A stretch of DNA of 64,000 bases, taken from assembly GCA_021442155.1 (NCBI GenBank), contig CM038215.1:210670982-210734981 (forward strand), written 5' to 3'. The translations under genes and the position numbers were made by a program. The notes under the pieces were generated by a model that was not told where the DNA came from, did not search any database, and saw only the letters and a program-made list of their open reading frames with translations. This DNA is from Cymbidium sinense. Lineage: Eukaryota > Streptophyta > Magnoliopsida > Asparagales > Orchidaceae. Shown in pieces: positions 1-13,000 of this stretch. Within the stretch, counting starts at the first letter, position 1; each line of letters begins with the position of its first letter.

Positions 1-935
1 AGCCCCTTCTTAGTAGATCCATCACACACCGACAGGATCTTTCAAATTAAAATAGATGAAATTAAAATAAATGTAATTCAAACAAATGACATTATCCTGA
101 CTACTTCCAAGCTGATATAAGTCCCCCAGCGGCATTCACTCAGTAGTTGCCTTATGTTAGGTTTGATTTGTTGCATCCAATAGATCACCTCAGCGGTTGT
201 CCTTGCTTTTAGAGATATAAGTTTTCTACCCTTTCTCCCTAGCATAGTTGTTGTACACTGAAAGGTAACCCCTTAGGTCGGATAGCTCTACTATGTGGCT
301 AGTGGACTACCCCATTGGATTGGTAAATCTGAGATAGGCCAAGGCCGACATAGCCCCTTCTTAGTGAGGTCCACCGTACATCAATAAGGTCCATCACAAA
401 ATATAAACTTAAACTAAATAATCAACCAATGTTTCCCCAGCAAGACATCAATCATCCCAACCTCCCCAATGGAGTCAATTAAATCCAATTCAAACCCACA
501 TTCCCTAACGAGTGCATGCTCAAAATAAATCTTATCAAATCCTTATCCCTAGTGAATAACCTGAACCTACTTCCCTAGTGGAAGGTTCATGCATCTATCC
601 CTGGCAGGTTATACATTCTAATCCCCAGCAGTTACTATACAAATCATATCTTGCATCAAAATTCAAACCTCTTACCCTAGTGGATAACCTGAACCTGCTT
701 CCCTAGTGGAAGGTTCATATGCTTGATCCCTAAGTGGATCCCATTTTCCTCCCTTATGCCTTCAGCTTGAGTGGAGTTACATTGCACTAAGATCTTGATT
801 TCTTCAACATCTCGAGTTTAGGAGTAGATCATTTCTGTTAGTGTTTGTAATCCTTTGGATGTTGTTGATCATCTCGATCAACACCAATACCTACGGTGTG
901 GCTTGTCAGTCACACCACACCTAGTGGGCGCCTTT
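1..935. repeat. Non-coding spacer with dispersed CCCTAGTGG-like motifs
   Basis: No coding potential is visible. The stretch carries many variants of a short motif (CCCCAGCGG, CCCTAGTGG, CCCCAGCAG, CCCCAATGG) spaced irregularly, and a 44-bp direct repeat at 547-590 and 675-718 that differs at two positions. It ends where a family 2 LTR begins at 936. It may be the 3' untranslated part of the retroelement to which that LTR belongs, but I see no clear polypurine tract at the border, so the assignment is open. Confidence 0.5.
547..718. repeat. 44-bp direct repeat, two copies
   Basis: Copies lie at 547-590 and 675-718. Each begins CCCTAGTG, continues with ATAACCTGAACCT and ends CTAGTGGAAGGTTCAT. 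They match at 42 of 44 positions and are 128 bp apart, so this is a recent duplication compared with the general decay of the window. Confidence 0.8.
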
Positions 936-1849
936 TATTGACCTCACTTTTGGAGTGACTTTCTCATCATAGATCTAGGACTCTTATAGACACTAAGAGT
1001 TTGTTAGTCTTAAGACACTTCATTGATTAGGTGAACACTTAACCTGACCCTAGTGACTTGGAAGAGTTAGCCATAGGAATAGGTTGTGCCTTAGGGATTT
1101 AGGAAGACTTACCTACCCTATAGGTTAAACCCAATCCTTGCTTCCTTCTTTCGAACCAAACCTCAAATTCAAATCCAAATTCTGATATCAAATCCATCTA
1201 TCAAATGATTGAAACCCATGATTAAATTCAAACTCCAAATCTCTTTCTAAGACCTTTGATTTGATCTTATGGACTTAGCCTTAGCCAAATTCAATTCAAC
1301 CTCAATTAAATTGATTTTTTCAATTATCAATCAAATGAAATCCAACTTCAAATAATTGAAACCCATGATTAAGCTCCAAAACCAAAATCCTTTCTAGGCC
1401 ATATGAACCACCTTCATATGCTTAACCAAAACTTTTTCAAACTAACCCAAATTTGGTTGATTTCTTTATAAATAAATCATTCATTCATTTATATTCACAA
1501 ATATGAATGAAATCCAAATTCAAACCATTCAAATCAAACCAAAAATAAATCAAATCAAATGAATTGAAGTCAAGCCTTTTTGACCTACATCCCTAGATTT
1601 GGTTAAATTTGCTTCTAATTCACTCCAAACTCAAGTGATTTTCTCATAACCCATTTATATCTTTATTTATATTCACAAATTTAAATGAAATATAAATTCA
1701 AATGGCCAAAAACAAACCCAAATCAAATCAAATTCCCAATTTTAGTCCTTTTAGCCTAATTTTTTTAACTTGGCTAAATGATACCCAAATCAATTCAAAA
1801 CTCATGGATTCCTTCATGATTCAATCATTCCTACAATCATTGACCCAAA

Positions 1850-2930
1850 TGTAAACATAAACCATCATTATAAAACCAAACCTAAGTTAACCCCAAGTCA
1901 AGTCATGTTGACCCTTTTGGCATGAAATTGTCATATGAACTAAAACCCATTTGGCTCTAAACCACTTACAATTGGATTTATATTTCTACCCTAGACTCAT
2001 GTGTGAGTTTAACTAAACTTGAATCAAGCCATGACCAAGCCAATTAAACCATTTAGGCTCACTTGACCCAAAGTGACCTAAAGGAACCTTTTTGAGCCAA
2101 GTTCTAATCCAACCTAAATTGGATTGAACTAAGCCCTTCTAAACCTCACAACAGAACCAACAACCGCCCTAGTGTGATCATTCGCCTTAAATTGTGTTAA
2201 ACCAGGTCAATCCTAACTTTTGATGAAGTCAACATTTAGCCAAATGAAACCCGAACTAGCCAAAATCCACCATATTCCAAATTTATTAAACCCATTATTC
2301 AAACCAACTCATAATCAATAATTGAACATGACCAAATCCTCACTTGAGCCAAACCAAGCTTATTTGGCCATTTGACCCAAGTGGACCTAAATTGGCCTAA
2401 AAAACCAAAATAAGTCAAATCATGATTTGATCCAAATTGATTGCAACCAATGGCTCAAGTTCATTCCAAATCGCTTATTGAACGTGACCTAAGCCATAAT
2501 TGAGCCCAAGTTGACCAATTAACAACTAACTAGCCACATTGACCTAAAGGGTCAAATTGGCAAAAATATAAATTAAATCTAAATTAAACCAAACCAAAGC
2601 CTACAATCATTTTTAGTTAGCCAATTTAACTTGACTCAACACCTAACCCAACCCAATTTGGTCAAATTGGTCAAATTGGTTAACTTGACCCATTTGACCT
2701 ATATGAACCCAAATGAGCCATAATCAAATCCAAAGTAAATTGAATCAAACCAATGACACCAATATACTCCAATTGGTCATATGAACTTGACCCAACCCTT
2801 GGTTTGACCAAATTTGACCAATTGGTCAACTTAACCCAACCTAACCTAATTTGACCTAAATAGGTCAAATCAAGCCAAATCAAATCAAATAAACTCCAAA
2901 CAACTTGAAATTTGGGCTAACCCACTTTTG
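1850..2930. promoter_or_regulatory. Dense TTGACC/GGTCAA (W-box-like) array in the U3 of copy G
   Basis: TTGACC or its complement recurs throughout. Between 2660 and 2868 I count ten copies: GGTCAA at 2660, 2669, 2824 and 2863, and TTGACC at 2685, 2694, 2787, 2804, 2814 and 2851. Many form short inverted pairs such as TTGACCAATTGGTCAA. TTGAC followed by C or T is the core bound by plant WRKY factors. That these copies act as WRKY sites is inference. Confidence 0.5.
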
Positions 2931-4130
2931 ACCCATTTCAAATATCCAAATAAAACTCATAGCCAAATGACCACTTTCCCTTGGGTCTATGGCATCCCAT
3001 GAGATAAGACACATGCATATTTGGTCATTTTCTCTCCTTGGCCACTTGGCACCCATTCATAGGTCCACTTAGGCACCAAAGACCATGGCTAACCTGACCT
3101 AAAGGTGATTGGGTCAGTAATGACTCATGGGGAAGTAAAATCACCTGCCCATTTCCATTGGAATATTTCAAATCACCAAGGACATCCACTACCTCCCTTG
3201 GCAATCACCTCCCCATTCCCATTGGAGCATTTCAAACCACTAAGGACATCCACTACCTCCCTTGGAAACCACCTCCACACCCTTACCCAGCCAAACTAAG
3301 CCACATCATCCACCCAAGGACCTCCAAACCCTCTAAAATGACCAAATGATCAAGAAAAAGCTAAACTAGCCATAACTATTCAATCTAAGGAATGAGGTGG
3401 TCTACCCCCCTCATTCTCACTCAAACTCAAAGAGACACACTCGATTCAACCCTAGAAGCCAAGGAAAGAGATCCCAGAGCAATTTCCAAGGCTTCTCGAG
3501 CACCTCAAAATCCCCACTCTCAATTTTATGTGAAATTGAATTAGGGGAGCCTCAATCAGATTGTTATTTACTCAAACCTCCACCAAAGTGCAATTAATTT
3601 TGCACATACTCTCCTTGGACCTAGAAAATTTGAAATTTATCATTTCCCAAGCTCCCTGATGACCGGAGGGTGGAGTTTGACCAAGACCGATTGCTAATAT
3701 GAAATGGATTGGTCTTCCAAGCAAACTACACTAAATCAAAGCTTGTGCGGCTTAATAGGGCTTCATTTCTACCAAATGAAGCTTCCTCAACTGTTGGAAC
3801 CGCCGGACACAAGATCCAATGAGGTATGCAATTAAAATTGATCCTTGATGAAAATACGTTGGTCTTTTGTGAAGAAAGTTCTATGTCATGAAATTTTCAC
3901 CATTAGATTTCTTTATTTTGCTTCCCTGAAGGTTTGGGATAATTTTTATCTCCATCCAAGCTCGGGTGGGCTCAGATCGAGTGACAATCGATGGACGGTA
4001 TCTGTCGCTCATAGCTTGGGAGAAGACAAATCACAGACCGTCCATATTTGTGTGATCGGGATGGACAATATTGATCTGATCACGCATTAGATCCTTTGAT
4101 TTCTCCTCTAAACCTCGGATTGAATCACGG

Positions 4131-4270
4131 CTATCTGATCTTAAATCAGATGGTCCATGGAGTTACCACATCCACTACCATCCGAGTCAGCCTTCTGATG
4201 TGATAACTTAAATAGCCACTCACATCATGCCACGTGAAAAGCACGCCATGTCAGTCGCCTTATGGCCCGA
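4131..4270. promoter_or_regulatory. GC-rich dyad island of copy G
   Basis: An imperfect inverted repeat, ATCTGATC then AAATCAGATGG, is followed by GCCACGTG (a G-box core) and GCCATGTCAG. The same combination, in a locally GC-rich patch, is found in seven other LTR copies of this window, which argues for a kept function in the LTR. The factor that binds is unknown. Confidence 0.45.
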
Positions 4271-7200
4271 TGGAATTAAGGCTTTAATTAGAGTTAATTA
4301 ATCCATTTTTCAGCCTAAAACTTCTAAAAATCATAACTAATCCCAAAAAAATCCAAAAAAATACAAACTTAAGCTCATTTTAAAAATATTTCAAAGTAGA
4401 ATCTAAAAAAATTAATATTAATTGATTTTGAACTATGATATTGGCTTAATTAGAAATCTATTTAGCTTAATTATACCTTAATTAATTACCTAATTGATCT
4501 CCAACTTTTTGTTGATGTTTGGGGGGATGACCTCTGCCTCCACCATTTTTCTAGGATTATATTGGTTACTCAATTAAGGAAGTAAATTGATTAAGCCTGA
4601 ATCATTTTTTAATTTAATTAGTGATAATTAGTGAATGAACAGTGGTTCAATTAATTATTTAAGCCTAATTACCTCTATTGAATAGTAAGGGAGCTTAGGG
4701 AATGTGGTTGGCATACTTTTCCTAATTCATTTCCTAAGTTTCTTTTTTGGAATTTGATTAGTTAATAATTAATGAGGTAATTAATTTCTTAATTACTTAA
4801 TTAATCTCCAAGATAAAAATCAGAGCCTAATTGAGTGTTTGAAGTGACTTTGGGGTTAAGCATTGAGGCCTTGTCCTTGATCCCTTTCCCTAAGTTAATT
4901 TCATCATTCTAATTAAAAATATAATCAAAGAATTCAATCAATTAATTAATAAGCTTCATTAACTCAATCTAAAATTCATTTCACACCTAAGCAACCCTTA
5001 ATTAATCTTGGGTAGCTCTTTGGGTGTTCAATAACCCAAAGTGGAAGATAATGAAATTATGGTTATCTCACATGTGTGAGAAAATCATAAAAGTAGTTGA
5101 GTGAGATCCCTTAAGTCTAATTGGCTATTAATCATGAGCCAATTGCATTCTTTTATTTCTTAGGAGCATTGCAAATTTACTTTTCATATGGTTGCATATC
5201 ATGTTGGCTCAATATTAATTACTTAATGAACTTAAGGTGATGTAAGTAAGGGTTAATTAATTGGCTTAATTTATACCCTAACCTAATTAAACCATAAAAT
5301 TCAACTTAATTACTTCTTCATTAAACCAAATTAACTCACACATGGGAATGTAATTAGGATTAGCAAACCTCTTTTATTTCCTAAATCAAATCAAACTCAA
5401 AATTAAAAATATCATTAAAGAACTTTGGTTTATTTTAAATAGCCTTAATTAGTATGATTTTCCTTAAGAATTAATTGGAATGAATGAGATCATGTGCTTA
5501 TGTTCTTTTATTTCTCTCCAATCATGTTAAATGTTGCTTGCCATGTGTAATCATGCATTCATTTCTTTTAAAAAAATCAACTAAATGAAATGGTTTCTTT
5601 TATGTCAAATTGCATGTGTTGATTTGAATTAAGAATAGGTGTGGCTATTATTACTATTAAATCAAAAGTTATCTTCAAGCCTATAAATCAATTATAATAT
5701 ATGGACTGATGTTAATTACAAATATCTATAAGTTTTCATGTGTTGATAATATAAGATATGCAATATGAAGCTCTCTTTCCTTACCTTATATGGATTTGCA
5801 TGGGATTTATAAATGTATAGTTCATTTGAAAAGAATACAACATTTGTCTAAATCTACTTCTATGCATCTCCATGCTAAGACTTACGAAGAATTTCATATC
5901 ACATATGTAAATCATATAGTCAAATCAAATATGACTTCTTTCATGACTTCTCATTCTTGTGGTTCTTTTTGTACATTCATATGTGTTTGAGAAAAGTGAT
6001 ATATTAGTCTGGCCACACTAGGGCTGCGAGTCTTTAGGTATCCCTAAGTAGGTCTTGTCCCTTATGCTCTTGGTGTAGAATAATGGTATCGTACTCATTT
6101 AAAACTCTTATTCATATGTATGAATGATATGATCAATGAATAAGAATAAAAAATCACATAAATTAAATACAAATTTTGCATGAATTTTTTTTATAGTTGC
6201 TTATACATATATATGTACATATGAAAAGTGGATATTAGTCTAAACATCCTGAGACTGTGAGGCTTTAAGTAGCCCTAAGTAGGTCTTGTACCTTACACTC
6301 TTGGTGTAGAATGATGGTGACATACTCACTTAAAACTTTTATACATGTGAATGTGTACTTAGCTAATGGATGAAAAATCCCTTATTTATATTAAAAAAGA
6401 CATGCATTCATAATTCAATCAAATGAAATATTTAAATTCCAAACACCCTTCTTTGCATTCATCATTTAAGTATGCTAAGACATACATTATATGTATATGT
6501 TTTCTTAGGATTTAATCATATGCATGATACACATGATGGAAAGAAATGAATAAACATGTGTTATGTTATAGTAATTCATTTTAATTAATCTTAAGATGTC
6601 TTCCTTATTGAACAAGGTCATTTAGAGTGAACCTAAACTTAGGATTGATTAAAACATATAATAAGCCATTCACTAAAGGAAATTGATTAATTAACTTGTT
6701 TTAGAAGTGACTTAAGGTAGGGATGAAAAAGAGGTTCCCTCTCTTTCTTCTCTTTATAACACTTAGTTATTAAGTGTAAGTCATATGAAATAAAAGAAAA
6801 CATTAAGTAAAATCTTCAAATCAATTAAATCACTTAAAGAGAAAATCAATCCTTTATAAATTAAGTCTTTCACACTTAGTAAAATTACAAATCTAAAGCC
6901 TAGTTAGACATACGCCACACTTTCTGCATCATTAAATCACCACATCTAACTTTATGTTAGGGTGGTGTATGGTTTGATGTATGCTTTTTTTGTGATGTAT
7001 TATTGTAGACTAGATGTTAGGGTGTATGTGCGTAGTCTGGACGTTAGGCCGATATTAGCCTAATCATATTTTATGCAAGGGGTTGTGCTTAAGGGGTTGT
7101 TGTATTAAAAATATAAATGTTTTTTTACTGTGCAGGTTGCTTATGCTCCTAAGCATAATCAAGTTAGGACAGGTGGGCTTTGTTACCGATGTGCAGGGTG

Positions 7201-7543
7201 CTAAGTCCAAATTATTCATATAACTACTTGGGTTGTATGGTGTGCTTAGCTGACATTTATTTTGCAGGTATATCTAGATTTACTTTTCTTTTTAATGTAA
7301 TTTTGCATTAGGATTAAGATAAGTGTTATGAGGGATTAAAATAAGCATTGGTTATAAGACCTAGTATTATGTACCATGTGATGCCTTTGGAGCAAGCACA
7401 TCCCAATCAAGCCAAAAGGAAGAAAGAAATGGAGCAAATTTAATGAAGAAATGAAAGATGAAGAAATGAAGAATGAAGATTGAAGAGTAAGGACCCACAT
7501 AACATTCATCATTTGTAATTGTAATTATTCTCTTATAATCCGG

Positions 7544-7566
7544 GTTGTATAAGGGTAGAGCTCAGT
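7544..7566 (+). promoter_or_regulatory. Core promoter of LTR copy G (TATA-like)
   Basis: GTTGTATAAGGGTAGAGCTC matches the TATAAGGG...AGCTC block found at the equivalent place in six other LTR copies here. This probably marks the U3/R border, with transcription starting a few tens of bases downstream. Strong conservation amid heavy decay is the main support; no transcript evidence is available. Confidence 0.6.
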
Positions 7567-9045
7567 TACTAATGTTTCTATTCAGGTTGTATGGTGGTAT
7601 CCGACTGCATCGACCTTTTATTCTTTTACGTTAACTTAATAAAATTATTTGATATTTTGTTTAGCTTGTGTATTATAAAAAGCATGCCTTTTCATAGTTT
7701 GTTTATGATTGGTGATTGTTGTATGGCTTCAATGCCATTAGGCTTCTAGGATAAAAATTAATTTTTCTATGCAACCAAAAACTCATAACTACCTCTAAAA
7801 TAACTCATAACCTCATATAAAAGCCTAGGCATTAAATCAAGATAATAAAATATTTAGCAACCCCTTAGATGGATGTTGTATGTTTAATATCATGCATAAT
7901 CATCTTATTTCACTCTTGTTAAGGGAGGGCTTCTATCTTTGCCAGATAGTAAGGGCTTAATCTTTGAGAGCCTATGTTGGAAGAACACCTCTTTCCCTTT
8001 TGATTTGGCTCATAACCAACTTGTCATGCACTTAGGTATACAAAATCCTATAGCCTGTGCCAAAATAAAGAGTCCCAAACTAAATGAAATTTGATAAGAA
8101 TTTGCAATAGATTAAGTTGTTATTCATACCCCTCATGCTCTAGTCTCTTAGGGAGTTGATTTAAGGACTTACTTTCTTTTCTAAATAATATCAACCTAGC
8201 CATCTTGCAAAAGTATATGACTTGCCTACATGGATTTAAAGCGTAGGAGGAGTTAGTTGACTACCACTCCATGCGATAATAAGTCCAGCAATCAGGTGGT
8301 TTACTCTCTCTTGTAGAGGTAAACCATATACCCACTTTTGTCTTAGATTTAGGTCATGCTTTGGCCCTCACCAAAGCTCCCTAGATTTAGGATCCGAAGT
8401 TATTGCTTCCCTTTGGGGCTATAAGCATAAATCCTTACCTCTTATGCATTTCCACAATCTTGTATTGTGAATTATAAGTCCTAAATTTCTAATAAAATTT
8501 CAACTCAAATAAATAAATCTCCTCAACTTCAAATATATAAAGCCCAACCATAGGATAGATTGGAGTGCTTACTAGGCTTCCCAGTATCATGAGTGCTCCT
8601 TTCTCATCTCCTTTTATTTTAATATTAACTCTTGCCTTTTGAGCCATCCCACTTGATTTTCTAAAACACAACCAATTTATTGATAGTCCTATCTTTGAAT
8701 TCTTTGGAGACAATAATTGCTTACTTTAATCAAGAATATTCTTAAGGGATTCATTTTCCTTAAGATGTAATTAACTGTGGGGGCTTGCCCCCATAGGAAA
8801 CTTTAGAACCTAGTCTAAATAAACCCTACTTTATTTATCCATGTAAAGTAGGGGAAAAATCTCTCGTATATTCGAAGACCCATCATGCCTTAGGAGTCCT
8901 TATTAGGTGGTTAGGTCCAATGTAGGTTAGTGACTTCTATCTTTTGAGATAGTACACTATTCCTTAATGTCGCACTCGATCACCTCAATAAGTACACCCT
9001 CAGATCTGCGTGGTGTCCCCCTGCACATGAATAAAAAAAACACCA

Positions 9046-11520
9046 TAGTTACTTAAATCATCTGACGTAGCAAGTGACTGAGTGGCGGTGGACACAGTTT
9101 CATCCCGACTGTCCGATCTCATGTTTGATGGCCAAGATTAATCCTATGATTTTAAATGGATTAAATCAAAATCTCTAATACAATTAATCATGGCCATCCA
9201 TTCTAATCATATAGAATAGATGGTCAGTGATTCGTCATCCCATGAGCACCAGAAAATAGACACCGTACACCTTCCACCGCTCAGTCTGAGCTCGAAGAAG
9301 CTCATTTGACAACAAGATCGACACTAAAATGATAAAGGAATGGATCTAAGAAGATCTTATGGTGTAAATCACATGAAAACACTATCCACTTTAAAAAAGA
9401 CCAACACCGTGGGATAAAGGCTGTAGTTGCTGATTTTACCTATATGGTGGTTGCGATAGAGGTAGCTTCATCTTAAAGAGACAAAGCCCTATTGAAAAGA
9501 TCAAGAACTACCTCCTCACCAACAACTCTGTGAACCAAATGCCACTGTGCTCACTGAAGTTGGTCTTGAGATGCCTTCTAGTGGTCAAATCTCAAAAATG
9601 ATTCATTTCAGTTCACTAGAGTGAGGTGAAGGTATGGGAAGAGTTAATTTAGGTTTGGTGGAGGTTTTGGAAATTTGGATGGATGGAGCTCTTGGGTTTG
9701 ATCGGGAGCTGGTCTCGCCAGTGGTGGGGTGCATGAGGAACTCGAGAGAGGGTATGGGACTCTCACAGAATGCTCTGAGGAAGATGTGTGTTGATTTTGA
9801 ATCCATGGGGAGGAGTATTTTCCTCCCAGCTAAAATCGGATTAGTTCAACCTTTACAATTGTCCTGTAGGTGGCTTCGAGGTAAGTAATGAGGGTGAGAG
9901 GTTGAGAAAGTGTAGTGGGCTAGCATGAGGTGTACCCTCTCTCTTAGGTGGAACAATGAGTTGCCATGAGTAAACTCATTGTCTCTTGTCCAAAGGCTAA
10001 GCCCAGTAGCTTTGGGTTAGGTTGGGTCAGTGGTCCTCTTGTTCAAGAAGAGCCAAAGGTAGCTGCCATGGGATAAGGAGGTGGAGAACACATCCAAATG
10101 GAGACTTTATCCAATTTGGGTGGGTTGGTTCAATGGGTTTGACTTAAATTGGGTTCACCATGGGTTCACTTGGGCGAGCCCATGGTGACCAAAGGATGAG
10201 TCATGCCAACTTTGGTTGGGTTTGGCATAATTTGACTCATATAGGTCAAATGGTTCATGTTAGGCAAAGTTGACCACTTTGACCAAAGTTGATCAAAGTG
10301 TGGGTTTGGTTAAGTTCAATTGGTCATTTGGAATGAATTAACGCAATTGGTTTGATTGAATTTGGGCTAGATTTGAATTTGGCTCACATGATTCAATTTG
10401 GGTCAATTGGGTCATTTTGACCAATTTGAACAAATTGGCCAAGTTAGCTTGAGCATGGGTTAGGATTGTGTTCAATTGATCATTGGTGATTGATTGGAAG
10501 AGTTGATTTAACTTAATTTGGATTATAGGGTGAATTGGTTCAATTTGACCCTTTAGGTCAAATTGGGTTAGGTTGACCAATTTGGGTTCAATTGAAGGTT
10601 GGATTATATTTAACATTGGATTAGAGATTGGTTGGAAGCATTGGTTTCAATTGATTTGGTTTAGTATTTGATTTGGCCCAATTTTACCCTTTAGACCAAA
10701 TTGGGTCAACTTGGGTCAATGGGTTTAATTAGCTCATTTAAGTTGAATTGATTGTAGTGTAGTATCATTAATGACCTACAATCATCAATGAAAGGATTGG
10801 ATGACTTGATTTGATTCAGTAAGAGTTTAATTAGAGTTAGTCCTAATCACCTTTCTTAGGTCACTTTGGGTTAAGTGACGTGGTCAAGCCAACTTGGACC
10901 ACTTGGGGTTATATATGGTTGGGGTGTGTTCAATGATGAATTTGAAATTAATTGGTGGCTTTGGTCCAATTGAATTAGGCTCAATTTGGTTTTGGCTCAT
11001 TTGAACCCTTTAGGTCAATGGGCTAGCTTAGGTTGGACAATTTCCTTTGGCTCAATTGGCTTGATTGCAAGTATTAGCATGGATTGAAATAATCTAATGA
11101 ATAATTGGAGAGGTTGAGAAAATTAGGTTGGATTTAGTTTACTTGAATGGGCATAAGTTGAGTTATAGGTTTGTGATGGGGTTTAACTTGGGTTAAGACC
11201 TAAGTTAATTTGGCTTGGAGCATAGATTATAAAACCAAATTTAAATAAGATTAATTGAATAGGTTTGAGGTTGGTTGCATGAGCTTAAATTTGGATGAGT
11301 GAATAGGTATGAGTTTTGGTTTAGGCTGTAGGATAGGTAGAGCTTATTTCTCCTGAGGCATATCTTAGGCTTAGGGTTATGCCCTCTATGTCTCTAAGCT
11401 TAGGTTTAGTATTTTATTAATCACTAGAAGTGTCTTACTACTAAGGAAATCTATGTGTCTAAAAGGTTCCTAAGCCTAAGATGAGGAAGGTTAATCCTCA
11501 CTCTAAAACTGAGGTCAATA
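9046..11520 (-). mobile_element. Truncated family 2 LTR (copy H), reverse
   Basis: The right end reads GAGGTCAATA, the reverse complement of TATTGACCTC, so this is the LTR start on the - strand. It corresponds to the first 3.5 kb of the reverse copy at 56027-63933: terminal hairpin, TTGACC array (about 10120-11050), and GC-rich dyad (9107-9133). The downstream part of the LTR, including the TATA block, is missing, and copy G abuts it head to head near 9045. Open frames near 9600-9890 lie in the U3 and have no coding support. Confidence 0.7.
10120..11050. promoter_or_regulatory. TTGACC/GGTCAA array in the U3 of copy H
   Basis: Frequent GGTCAA and TTGACC words, often paired as TTGACCAATTTG or TTGGGTCAATTGGGTCA, in the position equivalent to the array of copy G. 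Confidence 0.45.
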
Positions 11521-13000
11521 CACTCCTCGACGTCGGCACTGACGAAGTGGTTGGCATCATTGGATTTCCTCTTTTTGTCTATGAATCTTCAAAGAGGCCT
11601 GATTAATAGTAAAAATTAGAAAGCAAAAAGTGATAGAAGAGAAAGAAAATCCTTAAGAGAAGAGATCGCTAAATTCAAATCCTTAACAGCCTATATCTCT
11701 ATTTATAAATTAGGACCCAGTGCATTGGCACCTAGACCCGACATTGAGGCATTGCAAAATACGGCCTTAGCACCATGGTGCCTACATGCAGTGCAGAGCT
11801 GCTAGTCAGCCATTCCCGTCGGTTACTGTGTGATCAAAAAGACAAAATTAATTATAATAAAATTTTGAAACTTACACACACTAAAAGTGTGTAGCGCCAT
11901 GGTTCTCATTAAAATGAGGTTGTTGTATCCCCATAAAATCTGTTGTATGTCTGTCAAGAATCTTGACATGCACTATAGTGCTACAAGGCGGTGCCACATC
12001 ATTGTTCAAATGGTCAAATGACCAATAATATTAGTAATGTAATGCTACATACGTAGTGTCGAGGTGCTGAGCCTCCAGCTCATCTTCCACTATGTCATGC
12101 CACATAAGCAATGAGCTCCACTATTACAGTGTTGTGGCGCTAGATCCCAACACTAAGGTACTAGGTTTTAAAATAAGAAATTTATGTACTTTTAATAAAA
12201 TTCAAAATTTTATTGATTTTCTACGTAAACATCACTATGTCTACCTGATGTGTGGATAACTCATCTATATGGTAATATAAAGGATGTAAGTTCAATTTTA
12301 CTATCTGTTTTCCATGAAAATAACCTTGAATTTTAGCATTCCAAATGGATGTAAGCTCAGTCTCCTATGCATTCACCATGTGAGCATCTATTCATTTCTC
12401 CATGTGAACACCCCATAATTTGTTCATCATGCTAATAAATTTATATTTGTCCACTATTTAGGACAACCCTAATTTTTTCATTCCAAAGGGATGTAAGCCC
12501 AACCTTATATTTATTTATAATGTGAGCATATGCTTGTTCACCATGTGAACATTTGATAATCTATTCACCACATGGAAACTTTGCACCACTTACACTTCTA
12601 AGTCTACTTGAGATACCTGAAATAAGGCAACCCATGGTTATTAATCATATTCTTTAGACATTATGGGTATGTCCCTCTGATATTGGTAGGCTAAAATTAT
12701 GTAATCCTAGGATGATGGAACTATGAGATCTTGATCATGATTATTCTTCTATTTCCTACAAGATAGTCATCTATGCCACACATACCTCTAAGACCAATTG
12801 CATATCAAATTCATGTGTTTGTTTCTAACTTAAATCGAGAGTTCTCTCTTCTTGTAGTAACAAGGAAATTAACTATGGAGGCTTATCTCCATAGGAAGTA
12901 GAACCTAGATCTAAAAAAATCCTAATATGATGTTAGGGAAAATCTAGTTGAATATATATTAATCTTCCTCATTTAAACACATATTCCTACACATCCCATA
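11521..13000. other. Unclassified repeat; possible separate LTR on the - strand
   Basis: No credible frame. Read on the - strand, the sequence from 12152 begins TGTTGGGATCTAG, and further down carries TATAAATAGAGATATAGG (about 11701-11718) and then ATGATGCCAACCACTTC near 11560. That is the layout of an LTR with a TATA box or of a short leader. On the + strand, 12850-12900 has AATTAACTATGGAGGCTTA, resembling the 3' part of the giant LTRs, so it could also be the decayed LTR end of the + strand element that follows. CCATGTGA words recur around 12370-12560. Neither reading is proven. Confidence 0.3.

Larger units (their letters stand above)
936..9045 (+). mobile_element. Near-complete giant LTR, family 2 (copy G)
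   Basis: The copy begins TATTGACCTCAC, a decayed version of the TGTTGACCTC start seen in other copies, and is about 8.1 kb long. The same landmarks occur in the same order as in the reverse copy at 56027-63933: the terminal hairpin, an array of TTGACC/GGTCAA, a GC-rich dyad (4131-4160), a TATA-like core promoter (7544-7566), and a 3' end with AACTGTGGGGGCTTGCC and CTACTTTATTTATCCATG. The 3' border is approximate: the match to the reverse copy fades after GATCTGCGTGGTG near 9010. No gene lies inside; the short open frames are chance or low-complexity. Confidence 0.75.

Noticed and set aside
9603..9888. Overlapping open frames of 67 and 84 codons on opposite strands
   Set aside because: They lie in the U3 of LTR copy H, have no known motif, and the matching region of other copies is not open.
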